Shown one piece after another: positions 26,092-34,071 of a DNA stretch of 35,522 bases (its first letter is position 1; each line of letters starts with the position of its first letter). The DNA is taken from the NCBI GenBank assembly GCA_021157585.1, contig JAGGWH010000100.1, forward strand, positions 1 to 35,522, in the 5' to 3' direction. Below the pieces are notes generated by a model that saw only the letters and a program-made list of their open reading frames with translations, ran no database searches and was not told the origin of the DNA. The DNA comes from Bacteroidales bacterium (GTDB lineage Bacteria > Bacteroidota > Bacteroidia > Bacteroidales > UBA12170). A program made the translations under genes and the position numbers.

Positions 26092-26640
26092 AGGTGCAGA
26101 GCACCGAAACATAAAGTAATATTTGCTGTAAATCTTAATCGTCAAAAAAATTGAATATGTATTTGTCATTATATTGAGTATCATTTTTTCGTAAAATTTC
26201 TAGATATTCCACCTTAAATGATTCCTTTTTATGATGTTTCTCTTGATTTAATATGTATTTAACAACGGTATTTATTTGAGAATGTGAATGGGTAAATGCA
26301 CCATATCCTTTTTGCCATTCAAATTTATATTTTGATAATTTGTTTTGTTTTATCCAAGCATTGCTAGATGTTTTTATTTCTTCTACCAAATCAGGAATAA
26401 GCTGGTTCAAGTTGTAGCCAATAAAAATATGGATATGATCGGGCATTGAACTTATTGCCAGTACTTTATGCTTGTGGTTTTGAATAATTCCTGTAATGTA
26501 CTTTTCTAGTTCATTTTTCCACGATTTTTTTATTAGTGCCTCACGATTTTTCGGTGAAAAAACTAAATGAAAATAGGCTTGTGAATAGGTGTTTGCCATT
26601 TTTTTATTTTTAAACTTCAAGGTTTCGGTGCTCTGCACCT
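26092..26640. mobile_element. IS200-like / REP-associated (RAYT-type) transposase element with hairpin inverted repeats
   Basis: A 549-bp unit holding one Y1 transposase gene. The left end is AGGTGCAGAGCACCGAAAC (26092–26110), and its exact reverse complement forms the right end (26622–26640), giving perfect 19-bp inverted repeats. Each contains a 5-bp-stem, 3-nt-loop hairpin (26093–26105 and 26627–26639). The left repeat ends 24 bp beyond the gene's stop and the right repeat starts 22 bp before its ATG, so the frame is nearly symmetrical. Ordinary IS200/IS605 elements lack terminal inverted repeats. Paired inverted hairpins around a Y1 gene are instead typical of REP/BIME–RAYT loci. Element limits are set by the repeats, as no target duplication is expected. 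Confidence 0.75.
26135..26599 (-). CDS. tnpA: Y1 (HUH) transposase, IS200/IS605 or REP-associated family
   Basis: A single-strand DNA transposase of 154 aa that cuts and rejoins hairpin-marked DNA through a 5'-phosphotyrosine. The start at 26599 (MANTYSQAYFHLVFSPKNRE) is preferred; a longer frame to 26638 would run through the hairpin repeat. The HUH motif is H55-I-H57 in MPDHIHIFIG. The presumed nucleophile is Y115 in VVKYILNQEKHH. GYGAF (98–102) precedes it, as in Bacteroidota members of this family. The frame is intact, so the enzyme may be active. There is no tnpB or IscB gene next to it. It lies downstream of rdgB on the same strand, with a hairpin array between. Confidence 0.93.
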   Translation of the reverse strand: MANTYSQAYFHLVFSPKNREALIKKSWKNELEKYITGIIQNHKHKVLAISSMPDHIHIFIGYNLNQLIPDLVEEIKTSSNAWIKQNKLSKYKFEWQKGYGAFTHSHSQINTVVKYILNQEKHHKKESFKVEYLEILRKNDTQYNDKYIFNFFDD

Positions 26641-26674
26641 CGTTTTCCTTGCGGTATTTTCAACTATTAAGATT

Positions 26675-26770
26675 ATCGGTGCTCTGCACCTACAAATATT
26701 ATCGGTGCTCTGCACCTACAAATATTATCGGTGCTCTGCACCTACAAATATTATCGGTGCTCTGCACCTA
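26675..26770. repeat. Tandem array of REP-like hairpins, 26-bp period
   Basis: Four copies of GGTGCTCTGCACC occur at 26678–26690, 26704–26716, 26730–26742 and 26756–26768, exactly 26 bp apart. Each is preceded by TATC; the first three are followed by TACAAATAT and the last unit is truncated after CTA. Each copy folds to a 5-bp stem with a TCT loop (AGA on the other strand). The array lies between the right inverted repeat of the transposase element and the 3' end of rdgB. It is the same hairpin as the element ends, in the orientation of the right end. It may be a source or product of transposase activity and may also shape the 3' end of the rdgB mRNA. Confidence 0.85.
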
Positions 26771-26796
26771 AGTTACCAATTTTATTTTATCTATGG

Positions 26797-27381
26797 CTAG
26801 TATAGCTTATTCAAAAAAGCAATCAGCTTTTGGCTAGCCATGCCGCGATGACTAATCTTATTTTTCTCTTCTAAAGGCATTTGGGCAAAGGTTTGTGTAA
26901 AGCCTAAAGGACGGAAAATTGGATCGTAACCAAAACCTTTATTACCCTGGATAGGTTTTTCTGTAATCTCTCCTTCAACCACTCCTTCAAAACTATATTC
27001 CTTGCCATCGATTATAAGCGCAATAACCGTTTTAAAACGAGCCGTCCTTAATTTTTTCCCTTTCATCTCTTCAAGTACTTTATTTACATTGTCCTCAAAG
27101 CTGCAATTTTCTCCGGCATAACGTGCGGAATAAACTCCCGGCTTACCACCTAAGGCATCAATCTCTAAACCGGTATCGTCGGCAAAACAATTGTAGTGGT
27201 AGCGACTATTAACAAAACGCGCCTTTTCAAAAGCATTATCTTTTAATGTTTCGTGCGGTTCTTCAATTTCTTCAAAGCATTGTATATCAGATAGGCTAAG
27301 TAGCTCAAAATGAGATTGAATTAAAGGCGCAACTTCTTGGAGTTTATGTTTGTTGTTGGTCGCAAAAACAAGTTTCTTCAT
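26797..27381 (-). CDS. rdgB: Non-canonical purine NTP pyrophosphatase RdgB/HAM1
   Basis: Hydrolyses ITP, dITP and XTP to monophosphates, keeping deaminated purines out of nucleic acids. 194 aa from the ATG at 27381, chosen because MKKLVFATNNKHKL begins the family's first strand; a longer frame to 27402 adds seven residues. Key motifs are TNNKHK (8–13), ADDTGLEIDAL with the catalytic aspartates, GKPGVYSARYAG, FGYDPIF, and the C-terminal SHRGMA. It lies 66 bp downstream of ddl on the same strand. Its 3' flank is the 26-bp hairpin array. Confidence 0.95.
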   Translation of the reverse strand: MKKLVFATNNKHKLQEVAPLIQSHFELLSLSDIQCFEEIEEPHETLKDNAFEKARFVNSRYHYNCFADDTGLEIDALGGKPGVYSARYAGENCSFEDNVNKVLEEMKGKKLRTARFKTVIALIIDGKEYSFEGVVEGEITEKPIQGNKGFGYDPIFRPLGFTQTFAQMPLEEKNKISHRGMASQKLIAFLNKLY

Positions 27382-27447
27382 AAGATTTGAATATGTATTC
27401 AATAATCATTATTTTTTATTCATTAATCACTAATCTGCAATCTTAAA

Positions 27448-28425
27448 TCATTTTAGTGCTTCTTCAATTATCATAGAGTAAAATTCCTTTAAAGAATATC
27501 CCATAACTTGAATTTGTTTTGGAATAATACTTGCATTTGACATACCGGGAACTGTATTTACTTCTAAGAACCAAAGCCTATCATCGTTTAAAATATAATC
27601 GAAGCGAACAACCCCTTTGCAATTTAAAACACGATAAAGTTTAGCAGAGGTTTCTTGAATATTTTTCTTTTCTTCTTCCGAAATATTGGCAGGAGTAACT
27701 TCGTCGACCATATTTTCGTTATACTTGGCTTCGTAGTCGAAAAAATCTTTTTTAGGAATTATTTCTGTTACGGGAAAACGCATCACTTCACCCGCATAAT
27801 CGAAAACACCACAGGTTAATTCCCGACCTTTAATATATTCTTCAATCAGTATTTCATCGTCTTCGGCAAAAGCTTTGTCGATAGCCGGTTTTAGTTCTTT
27901 TATATCAGAAACTTTAGACATCCCTACACTGGATCCACCTTGATTTGGTTTAATAAATACGGGTAAATTAATATACTCAATCAAAGTTTCTAAATCGCAT
28001 TTATGGCGTTTAAACAAATGAATATCTTTTGCTACAGCCACTCCATTTTCTCTTACAATATGGTTACAATAAGCTTTGTTAAAAGTTAAAGCCGACGTAA
28101 CAGCATTGCTCGATGTGTAAGGAATATCAAGCATATCAAAATAGCCTTGCAGCTTTCCGTTTTCGCCAGGACTTCCGTGAATAAGATTAAAAACGAGATC
28201 GAACTTTATTTTATTATCTGCTATTTTCAGACTGAAATCGTTTTTATCTATCTGGATAATATTAGAATCAGAATTATTATAAATCCATTCATCTTTCTTT
28301 ATTTCAATAAGATAAACCTGATATTTCGAGCGATCGATTTCAGCTGAAACCATAGCTGCACTTTTAATACTTATGGGATATTCTCCGGAGTCTCCTCCTG
28401 CTATTAGGGCGATATTTTTCTTCAT
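27448..28425 (-). CDS. ddl: D-alanine–D-alanine ligase
   Basis: An ATP-grasp enzyme joining two D-alanines for the peptidoglycan stem peptide; 325 aa in the cytoplasm. The ATG at 28425 is chosen because MKKNIALIAGGDSGEYPISI is the normal N-terminus; a longer frame to 28500 adds 25 hydrophobic residues with no family support. Motifs: HGSPGENG, KPNQGGSSVG (glycine-rich loop), EEYIKGRELT, and EVNTVPGMSNASI with Mg-binding Glu and Asn. It is divergent from a PASTA protein gene; in many Bacteroidota ddl lies in the same direction as PASTA and rluD. Confidence 0.95.
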   Translation of the reverse strand: MKKNIALIAGGDSGEYPISIKSAAMVSAEIDRSKYQVYLIEIKKDEWIYNNSDSNIIQIDKNDFSLKIADNKIKFDLVFNLIHGSPGENGKLQGYFDMLDIPYTSSNAVTSALTFNKAYCNHIVRENGVAVAKDIHLFKRHKCDLETLIEYINLPVFIKPNQGGSSVGMSKVSDIKELKPAIDKAFAEDDEILIEEYIKGRELTCGVFDYAGEVMRFPVTEIIPKKDFFDYEAKYNENMVDEVTPANISEEEKKNIQETSAKLYRVLNCKGVVRFDYILNDDRLWFLEVNTVPGMSNASIIPKQIQVMGYSLKEFYSMIIEEALK

Positions 28426-28543
28426 TATGTTTAATAAATCAGTTACAATACTAATGAAAATAAAGCTTGAAAAAAAGACTTTTATAAGTTTTTTATACAA
28501 AAATTATGTCGAAAACTGCTCCTTTAATATTCAGCTTATTCAC

Positions 28544-28551
28544 TATCTTTG
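28544..28551 (+). promoter_or_regulatory. Bacteroidota −7 box for the PASTA–T9SS–rluD operon
   Basis: TATCTTTG, an exact TAnnTTTG, lies 60 nt before the ATG at 28612. No TTG lies about 20 bp upstream. The 60-nt leader would contain the ATG-rich ATGAGTTTTTAATGGG stretch. Confidence 0.45.
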
Positions 28552-28611
28552 CATAATATACAATATTAGACCTTAGAATGAGTTTTTAATGGGTCTAGCA
28601 AGAGTTGAGTT

Positions 28612-29478
28612 ATGAGTTTCGGTAGATTTATTATTAGTAAAACATTTTTTAAGCATTTAGGGATTATTATTGGATTAATAGTGATATTGATTTTTGTGGT
28701 TATTAAAGGTCTTGATTTTTATACTCACAAAGGAGAATATATTTTGGTCCCCAAATTAAAAAATCTTGATGGTGATAGCTTAGTGGCAAATTCAGATTCC
28801 CAGTTTCTTCAATACGTTTTAATTGATTCTATTTTTGATGCAAAGTCCCGTCCGGGAGGTGTTTCGCATCAGTATCCTTTGGCTGGTGCTAAAGTAAAAA
28901 AAGGACGAAAAATATATTTAACTATCGTTTCTAAAAGTCGTGAATATATTCCAATGCCTAATTTAGTCGATTTAAGTATTCGTAGGGCGATAGATATTGT
29001 TTATCAGTCACGTTTAAAAGTTAATCAGCTGATTTTTGTCGAAAATTTTGCTCGTAATGCAGTGCTTGCTCAGTTAATACGACAGGATACTATAGCTCCT
29101 GACTCTATGATTTTAATAGGATCGCATATCAATTTGGTAGTAGGAGATGGGCATAATCCTTCGGGGGTTCGTCCTCCGTTTTTAATTGGAAAAACTGCAG
29201 AAGAAGCAAAGGAAATTATTTATAAAGCGAGTTTGAATTTTGGTGGTGCAGATACTTTATGGGGAACATCGCACGAGGATCTAAGAGTGTTTGAGCAATA
29301 TCCGCTTTTCGATCAAAAAGAAGCTATTTTTCTTGGTGATGAAATGCGTATCTCTTTGCGTTCTGCTATCGACTTTAATTTTGATTCTTTGGTTTTTCAT
29401 ATGTTAAATGATACCATTTCTGCTGATACGCTTTTAGGTGATAGCTTATTGTTAAATGCTGATTTAGAGGGGTTTTAA
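28612..29478 (+). CDS. Membrane-anchored PASTA-domain protein
   Basis: A 288-aa protein with a short cytosolic N-terminus, one transmembrane helix (about 15–35), and an extracytoplasmic region of three PASTA repeats. Each repeat shows the P-x-L…A…G signature (VPKLKNLDGDS near 42, MPNLVDLSIRRAIDI near 114, PPFLIGKTAEEAKEI near 188). PASTA domains bind peptidoglycan fragments; here there is no attached kinase or PBP domain, as is normal for this Bacteroidota family. It lies divergently next to ddl and heads an operon with a T9SS-sorted protein and rluD. The next gene starts 1 nt beyond its stop. Confidence 0.92.
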   Translation: MSFGRFIISKTFFKHLGIIIGLIVILIFVVIKGLDFYTHKGEYILVPKLKNLDGDSLVANSDSQFLQYVLIDSIFDAKSRPGGVSHQYPLAGAKVKKGRKIYLTIVSKSREYIPMPNLVDLSIRRAIDIVYQSRLKVNQLIFVENFARNAVLAQLIRQDTIAPDSMILIGSHINLVVGDGHNPSGVRPPFLIGKTAEEAKEIIYKASLNFGGADTLWGTSHEDLRVFEQYPLFDQKEAIFLGDEMRISLRSAIDFNFDSLVFHMLNDTISADTLLGDSLLLNADLEGF

Positions 29479-29479
29479 T

Positions 29480-31351
29480 TTGAAATACAAGAGTCTTTTG
29501 GTTGTGGTTTTCATTGTGGGATTATTCTTGAATATTCAGGCGCAAGAGCAATTGTTGGGCTTAAATCAAAACCCTGAAATCAAGAAACGGAAACAACTTA
29601 AAGCAAGTCAGGAAATAGCAGTTTTCCTGCCTTTCTTCGATGATTTTAAACAAGATGAAAACCTTCCAAATCCAAATTTTTGGTCTGATGATTACACTTT
29701 TATAAATACTTCTTTTCAGAAATTTCCTGCAAATCTTGGAGTGGCAACTTTTGATGCTTTAGATGAAAATGGAGAGATTTATGAGCACGCAAATAGTTTT
29801 GGTTTTATAGCCGATTACCTGACTTCTAATGATATCCGTTTAGATAGTCTCGACAAGGAAAATAGAGCTTTGGTGATGGCAGATTCTCTATACTTTAGTT
29901 TTTATTATCAACCGCAAGGAAGGGGCAATGCTCCTGAAAGTTCAGACTCTTTGGTTTTGGAGTTTTATTCCGGTCGTGATAAGATTTGGTATCCTGTTTG
30001 GTCTTATGAGGGAATGCCGTTAGATAGTTTTTATGTTAAAAATCAAACTTATTGTAAACAAGTTTTAATACCAATAAAAGATAGTGCACGTTTTTATCAT
30101 CCCGATTTTAAATTTCGTTTTTACAATTATGCCAGTCTATCTTCTTCTATTCAAACCTCTTGGCAAGGCAATGCCGATCAGTGGAATATCGATTATGTAA
30201 AGCTTGATATCGGACGAAGCAGAAATGATATTTATTCCGAAGATTTGGTTTTTGTTAATCCTCCACCTTCATTCTTGAAAAATTATCGGGCTATGCCTTA
30301 TAATCAGTATAAGAATGATCCTACCAATTCTATGGTTGATAGTTTACATTCTATTTATATCTCTAACCTAAGTGCTTTGCCTTATACGGCTGAATACCGA
30401 TATACAATATCCAATCAACTACTTCAGGATTCTGTTTATTTGGGTGGCGCCGCAAATATTAATCCTTTTATTTTTGAAGGATATTCTGCTTTTCCTCGTT
30501 TTAGTGATCCAAAAGTGATTTCATTTTTCAGTTTGTTTAATGAAGATAAAATGGAATATACTATCACACATAGTGTCCGGACATTAGATGCTGAGTTTGG
30601 TGATACTTTAATTCAGAAACAAAGCTTTGGTAATTATTTTGCTTATGATGATGGATCGCCAGAGGCCGGATACGGATTGAGTGGCTCAGGAAATAGTGCT
30701 GCACTGCGCTTTAAACTCAATATGCCCGATACTTTAACTCAAGTTCAAATGTATTTTAACCCAACGGTATTAGGCAATGAAGATTATTTTTATTTAACGG
30801 TTTGGGAGAGTTTGGAGCCTGAAGTGATTTTATACGAAGAGCTTGTTCAGGTATCCTTATCGGATGATGCATCAGGATTTATAAGTTTTGATTTGGATGA
30901 ACTTATTGTGGTTTCTAATGAGTTTTTTGTTGGATTTACACAAACTTCTGATGCAAATCTTAATGTAGGTTTTGATTTGTCATTTTCGCCTCAAGAAAGT
31001 CTTTTTTACGATGCCGGTGATGGTTGGTATCCTAGTATTTTTGAAGGCTCTTTGATGATACGTCCTGTTTTTGCAAATTATAAAGGAGATGAAACACTAA
31101 CTGTCATAAATGACGAGGATGGAGTACAGATTTATCCAAACCCATTAAAATCGGGAAATTTGACGGTGGCTGTTGACGATGGTCGGAATTATTTAATACA
31201 TATTTATAGTTTATTGGGGAAGTTGGTATATTCTACACAATTCCAAGAACAACTTAATCTTGATTTTCTTAAAGAAGGAGTATATTTGCTTCGATTTGAA
31301 AATCAGATAAGTGGAGAAATTAAAAGTCAAAAATTAATAATTACAAAATAG
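29480..31351 (+). CDS. Secreted protein with T9SS type A C-terminal sorting domain
   Basis: A 623-aa exported protein. The TTG at 29480 is taken as the start because it directly begins a Sec signal peptide (MKYKSLLVVVFIVGLFLNIQAQ) and follows the PASTA stop by one base; no nearby ATG keeps the signal. The middle is Asp/Tyr/Ser-rich beta-strand sequence of no recognised fold, with adhesin-like character. The C-terminal about 75 residues (VQIYPNPLKSGNLTV … LGKLVY … EGVYLLRFE … KLIITK) form a T9SS type A sorting domain, so the protein should cross the outer membrane by T9SS and be attached to the cell surface or released. Its stop overlaps the GTG start of rluD by one base. Confidence 0.88.
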   Translation: MKYKSLLVVVFIVGLFLNIQAQEQLLGLNQNPEIKKRKQLKASQEIAVFLPFFDDFKQDENLPNPNFWSDDYTFINTSFQKFPANLGVATFDALDENGEIYEHANSFGFIADYLTSNDIRLDSLDKENRALVMADSLYFSFYYQPQGRGNAPESSDSLVLEFYSGRDKIWYPVWSYEGMPLDSFYVKNQTYCKQVLIPIKDSARFYHPDFKFRFYNYASLSSSIQTSWQGNADQWNIDYVKLDIGRSRNDIYSEDLVFVNPPPSFLKNYRAMPYNQYKNDPTNSMVDSLHSIYISNLSALPYTAEYRYTISNQLLQDSVYLGGAANINPFIFEGYSAFPRFSDPKVISFFSLFNEDKMEYTITHSVRTLDAEFGDTLIQKQSFGNYFAYDDGSPEAGYGLSGSGNSAALRFKLNMPDTLTQVQMYFNPTVLGNEDYFYLTVWESLEPEVILYEELVQVSLSDDASGFISFDLDELIVVSNEFFVGFTQTSDANLNVGFDLSFSPQESLFYDAGDGWYPSIFEGSLMIRPVFANYKGDETLTVINDEDGVQIYPNPLKSGNLTVAVDDGRNYLIHIYSLLGKLVYSTQFQEQLNLDFLKEGVYLLRFENQISGEIKSQKLIITK

Positions 31352-32385
31352 TGGAAAATAAAGACAATGATATAGAATTATCGGAAAACGAAGCGGAGAT
31401 GTATGAGCATTTTCGGTTTGTTGTAGATAAAGGTCAATCTGCTTTGCGCATTGATAAATTTTTGATGAGTAAGCTGGAGAATGCTACTCGTAATAAGATT
31501 CAGCAAGCTGCAAAAGCTGGCAATATTTTAGTAAATGATTTTGTTGTAAAATCAAATTATAAGGTTCGACCCGATGATATTATTTCCATTGTTTTGTCGG
31601 AACCACCGCGCGATACTAATATTTATCCCGAAGAAATTCCTTTAAAAATTTTGTTTGAAGACGATGATCTGATTGTTATTGATAAACAGGCCGGTTTGGT
31701 TGTACATCCCGGGCATGGTAATTATACAGGAACTTTACTCCATGGTCTTAAATATCATTTTCAGCAAGAGGGACTGGAAGATACCAATCCTTATTTGGCG
31801 CATAGGATAGATAAAAATACTTCAGGGGTTTTGGTTATTGCCAAAGATGAAATAATGTTAGCACATTTGGCAAAACAATTCTACGATCATAGCATAGAGC
31901 GGAAATATCAAGCTTTGGTTTGGGGCGATTTTGATGAACCTAATGGAACTATAGAGGGTAATTTAGCGCGGAATCCCAAGAATAGATTAGAAATGACTGT
32001 TTTTCCTGAGGGTGATGTAGGAAAACATGCGGTAACGCATTATCGTTTGTTGGAACGCTTTGGCTATGTTAGTTTAATTGAGTGTCAGTTAGAAACGGGT
32101 AGAACGCATCAGATTCGTGCACATATGAAATATATTGGGCATCCACTTTTTAATGATTCTCGTTATGGTGGCGATGCAATTTTAAAAGGAACAACTTTTA
32201 CAAAATATAAGCAATTTGTTCAAAATTGTTTCAAAATGATTTCGCGTCAAGCCTTGCATGCTAAAAGTTTGAGATTTGTTCATCCACGTACAGGCGAAAG
32301 TCTTTATTTTGAATCCGATTTACCCGAAGATTTTTCTTCTGTTATTGAAAAGTGGAGAGCTTATAGTCAGCATCAGCAGTTGTAA
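31351..32385 (+). CDS. rluD: RluA/RluD-family 23S rRNA pseudouridine synthase
   Basis: Converts specific uridines in 23S rRNA (helix 69 for RluD) to pseudouridine. The 344 aa hold an N-terminal S4 RNA-binding domain (about 28–90) and the catalytic domain with HRIDKNTSG (151–159, nucleophile D154), TGRTHQIR and HPLFNDSRYGG. The GTG at 31351 is the start because it overlaps the upstream TAG by one base and gives a normal N-terminus. The N-terminal about 25 residues are acidic and variable. RluD is favoured over RluA or RluC because an S4 domain is present and the PASTA neighbour is conserved, but specificity is inferred. Confidence 0.93.
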   Translation: MENKDNDIELSENEAEMYEHFRFVVDKGQSALRIDKFLMSKLENATRNKIQQAAKAGNILVNDFVVKSNYKVRPDDIISIVLSEPPRDTNIYPEEIPLKILFEDDDLIVIDKQAGLVVHPGHGNYTGTLLHGLKYHFQQEGLEDTNPYLAHRIDKNTSGVLVIAKDEIMLAHLAKQFYDHSIERKYQALVWGDFDEPNGTIEGNLARNPKNRLEMTVFPEGDVGKHAVTHYRLLERFGYVSLIECQLETGRTHQIRAHMKYIGHPLFNDSRYGGDAILKGTTFTKYKQFVQNCFKMISRQALHAKSLRFVHPRTGESLYFESDLPEDFSSVIEKWRAYSQHQQL

Positions 32386-32447
32386 ATTACCATATTGCAC
32401 ATCTTTCTAGTGAGTTTAGAAGGGGAATATTCTATTTAATACCAAGC

Positions 32448-32915
32448 TTAATTGTTAAAATGATATAGAAAAATAAGCGTACCTTCTAAAGCAGATTTTT
32501 TCTGATCTTTTATTTCAAGCATAACCTTTATTTCAGCTTTACTAATTCCTCTGAGATTTACTAATGATTTTAATTCGGCACGGAGGCGTACTTCACTATT
32601 TACCAATATGGCTTGGTTAAATTTTAACTTCTCAATACCATAATTTACTAGAAGTTTAATATTTTTTACTTCAATAATTTGTGTCCACAGATAAGGAAGA
32701 AGCGATAGGCTTAAATAACCATGTGCAATTGTACTTCCAAAAGGACTTTCTGTTTTCGCACGTTCGGGATCGGTATGTATCCATTGATGATCCATAGTTG
32801 CATCAGCAAAAAGGTTTATTTGATCCTGAGTAATTTGGAGGTATTCAGAAACTCCAATTTCTTTTCCTACATAGTTTGCAAACTCGTCGTAACTACTGAT
32901 AATTAATTTTTCCAT
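32448..32915 (-). CDS. MaoC-like (R)-specific enoyl-CoA hydratase
   Basis: A single hot-dog-fold hydratase of 155 aa. The hydratase-2 motif is complete: F-A-D-A-T-M-D42-H-Q-W-I-H47-T-D-P-E-R-A, followed by SPFGSTIAHGYLSLSLLP (57–74). D42 and H47 are the catalytic pair. The family hydrates trans-2-enoyl-CoA to (R)-3-hydroxyacyl-CoA, in fatty-acid breakdown or synthesis or in polyhydroxyalkanoate supply; nodulation protein N-like members have unknown substrates. The gene stands alone, convergent with rluD, with no beta-oxidation genes beside it, so the physiological substrate is open. Confidence 0.9.
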   Translation of the reverse strand: MEKLIISSYDEFANYVGKEIGVSEYLQITQDQINLFADATMDHQWIHTDPERAKTESPFGSTIAHGYLSLSLLPYLWTQIIEVKNIKLLVNYGIEKLKFNQAILVNSEVRLRAELKSLVNLRGISKAEIKVMLEIKDQKKSALEGTLIFLYHFNN

Positions 32916-33052
32916 AAGCCTTTTTAAGGGCGTGAAATTACTCCTTTTTTCGACTTGAAGGTAGATTAAGTTTAGAAAAATTAACTATTTATTCTTGTTA
33001 TTTTTAATGGGATTGTAATCATTATGATTCTTTAAACGTATGGTTATCACCT

Positions 33053-33496
33053 CTATTTATCTTTGTAAAAGGGATAAACCAAGTAATTGTATACCACACA
33101 ACCTATACAAAAGCTAAATACCGAGTCTATGATAGAAAGAATCATTAGTAACCCTGCAACGCTTATTGACGCAATATTATAGTCCAGTAACACTAATACA
33201 GTAGAAGAAAAAGCACAAAAGAACCCCAGCCTTGAAGCAAATACTTTCTGTGCCAAACCGATTGGTTTCCTTTTCGAATCAAGGATGCCTATTCCCATAG
33301 AAGCTACAAGCCAAAGGGGACTGTATTTAGCTTTCAAAGCTGCTCTAATAAAATAATCTAAAGTTACCACTATTATAAATATTGGATTCAATGTCCCCAG
33401 AAAAAGGGCCATCAATATAACGTTAAGGAATACTGTTAACCTACTCACGTTACTGTCAATCTCTTCAGTAGAAATAGGGCAAACTATATTTTTCAT
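33053..33496 (-). CDS. DUF4395 family membrane protein
   Basis: A 147-aa inner-membrane protein with about four hydrophobic segments (about 20–50, 62–75, 87–105 and 112–140). N-terminal CPISTEEIDSNVSR with C6 and the late SFCIGCVVY (C-x-x-C) match the DUF4395 family, whose function is unknown. The CP and CIGC cysteines could bind a metal or take part in redox chemistry. It is the last gene of a three-gene minus-strand group behind the DUF1858/DUF2249-like and DUF438-hemerythrin-PAS genes, 48 bp after the former. Confidence 0.8.
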   Translation of the reverse strand: MKNIVCPISTEEIDSNVSRLTVFLNVILMALFLGTLNPIFIIVVTLDYFIRAALKAKYSPLWLVASMGIGILDSKRKPIGLAQKVFASRLGFFCAFSSTVLVLLDYNIASISVAGLLMILSIIDSVFSFCIGCVVYNYLVYPFYKDK

Positions 33497-33544
33497 GGGT
33501 CATATTTTTATTTGTTATTATTTGTTGCTTTGAAACCTCAGATT

Positions 33545-34066
33545 TTAGGCTTTATAAAAGTATATCGTATATAACTTATCATTTTCTTTTACTACCCAAT
33601 GGGTAATTTGTAAGCTAGATGCTTTATCAATTAAAGGAGCCGTAATAAATGAAGAAACCAATTTGTAGATTGCTTTATTCTTCATTTGATTTAAATCCGA
33701 GATAACTTGATTTACGGGATGCTCACCAGCAGCTAACATTTCTCGAACATCAAACTCTTGGGCAATGATCTTTTCGTCGAACCACTCCGGTTTAACTGTG
33801 GTGTAAGGATTATCAAAGTCAATTGAAATTAAATCTTGACCAACTTCATTACGGAGAATGTTTATTAAATCGCCCACTTCGATATCACCAATACTCGCTG
33901 CTTGCTGCAATGTGGCAATCTTGGCTACGGTTTTTCTTAAAACAGGATTCTTAAGCTTTTTGAAAACCGGTACTTGGCTTATTAAAACATCTTCCAATTG
34001 GGGGTAAGTTTCAATTAATTGTGAAACTTTTGTTTTTGGACTTATCACTAAATTTCTGTTTTTCAT
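33545..34066 (-). CDS. DUF1858 plus DUF2249-like protein
   Basis: A 173-aa cytosolic protein. Residues about 10–75 (VSQLIETYPQLEDVLIS…TVAKIATLQQAASI) fit DUF1858, the small helical domain also found at the N-terminus of ScdA/RIC di-iron Fe-S repair proteins. Residues about 100–172 (FDVREMLAAGEHPVNQV … APLIDKASSL … YFYKA) resemble DUF2249, a TusA-like fold often near nitric-oxide and hemerythrin genes. The combination suggests a redox or Fe-S stress role, which is inference. It lies 5 bp downstream of the DUF438 gene, so co-expression is nearly certain. Confidence 0.75.
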   Translation of the reverse strand: MKNRNLVISPKTKVSQLIETYPQLEDVLISQVPVFKKLKNPVLRKTVAKIATLQQAASIGDIEVGDLINILRNEVGQDLISIDFDNPYTTVKPEWFDEKIIAQEFDVREMLAAGEHPVNQVISDLNQMKNKAIYKLVSSFITAPLIDKASSLQITHWVVKENDKLYTIYFYKA

Positions 34067-34071
34067 AATAC

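Noticed and set aside
26675-26770. CRISPR array
   Set aside because: The period is only 26 bp with essentially identical spacer sequence in every unit, no variable spacers and no cas genes; it is a tandem hairpin repeat.
26589-26771. Plus-strand 60-codon frame across the transposase start and hairpin array
   Set aside because: Its repetitive Cys/Tyr/Leu sequence is a by-product of translating the 26-bp repeat; no start signal or family likeness.
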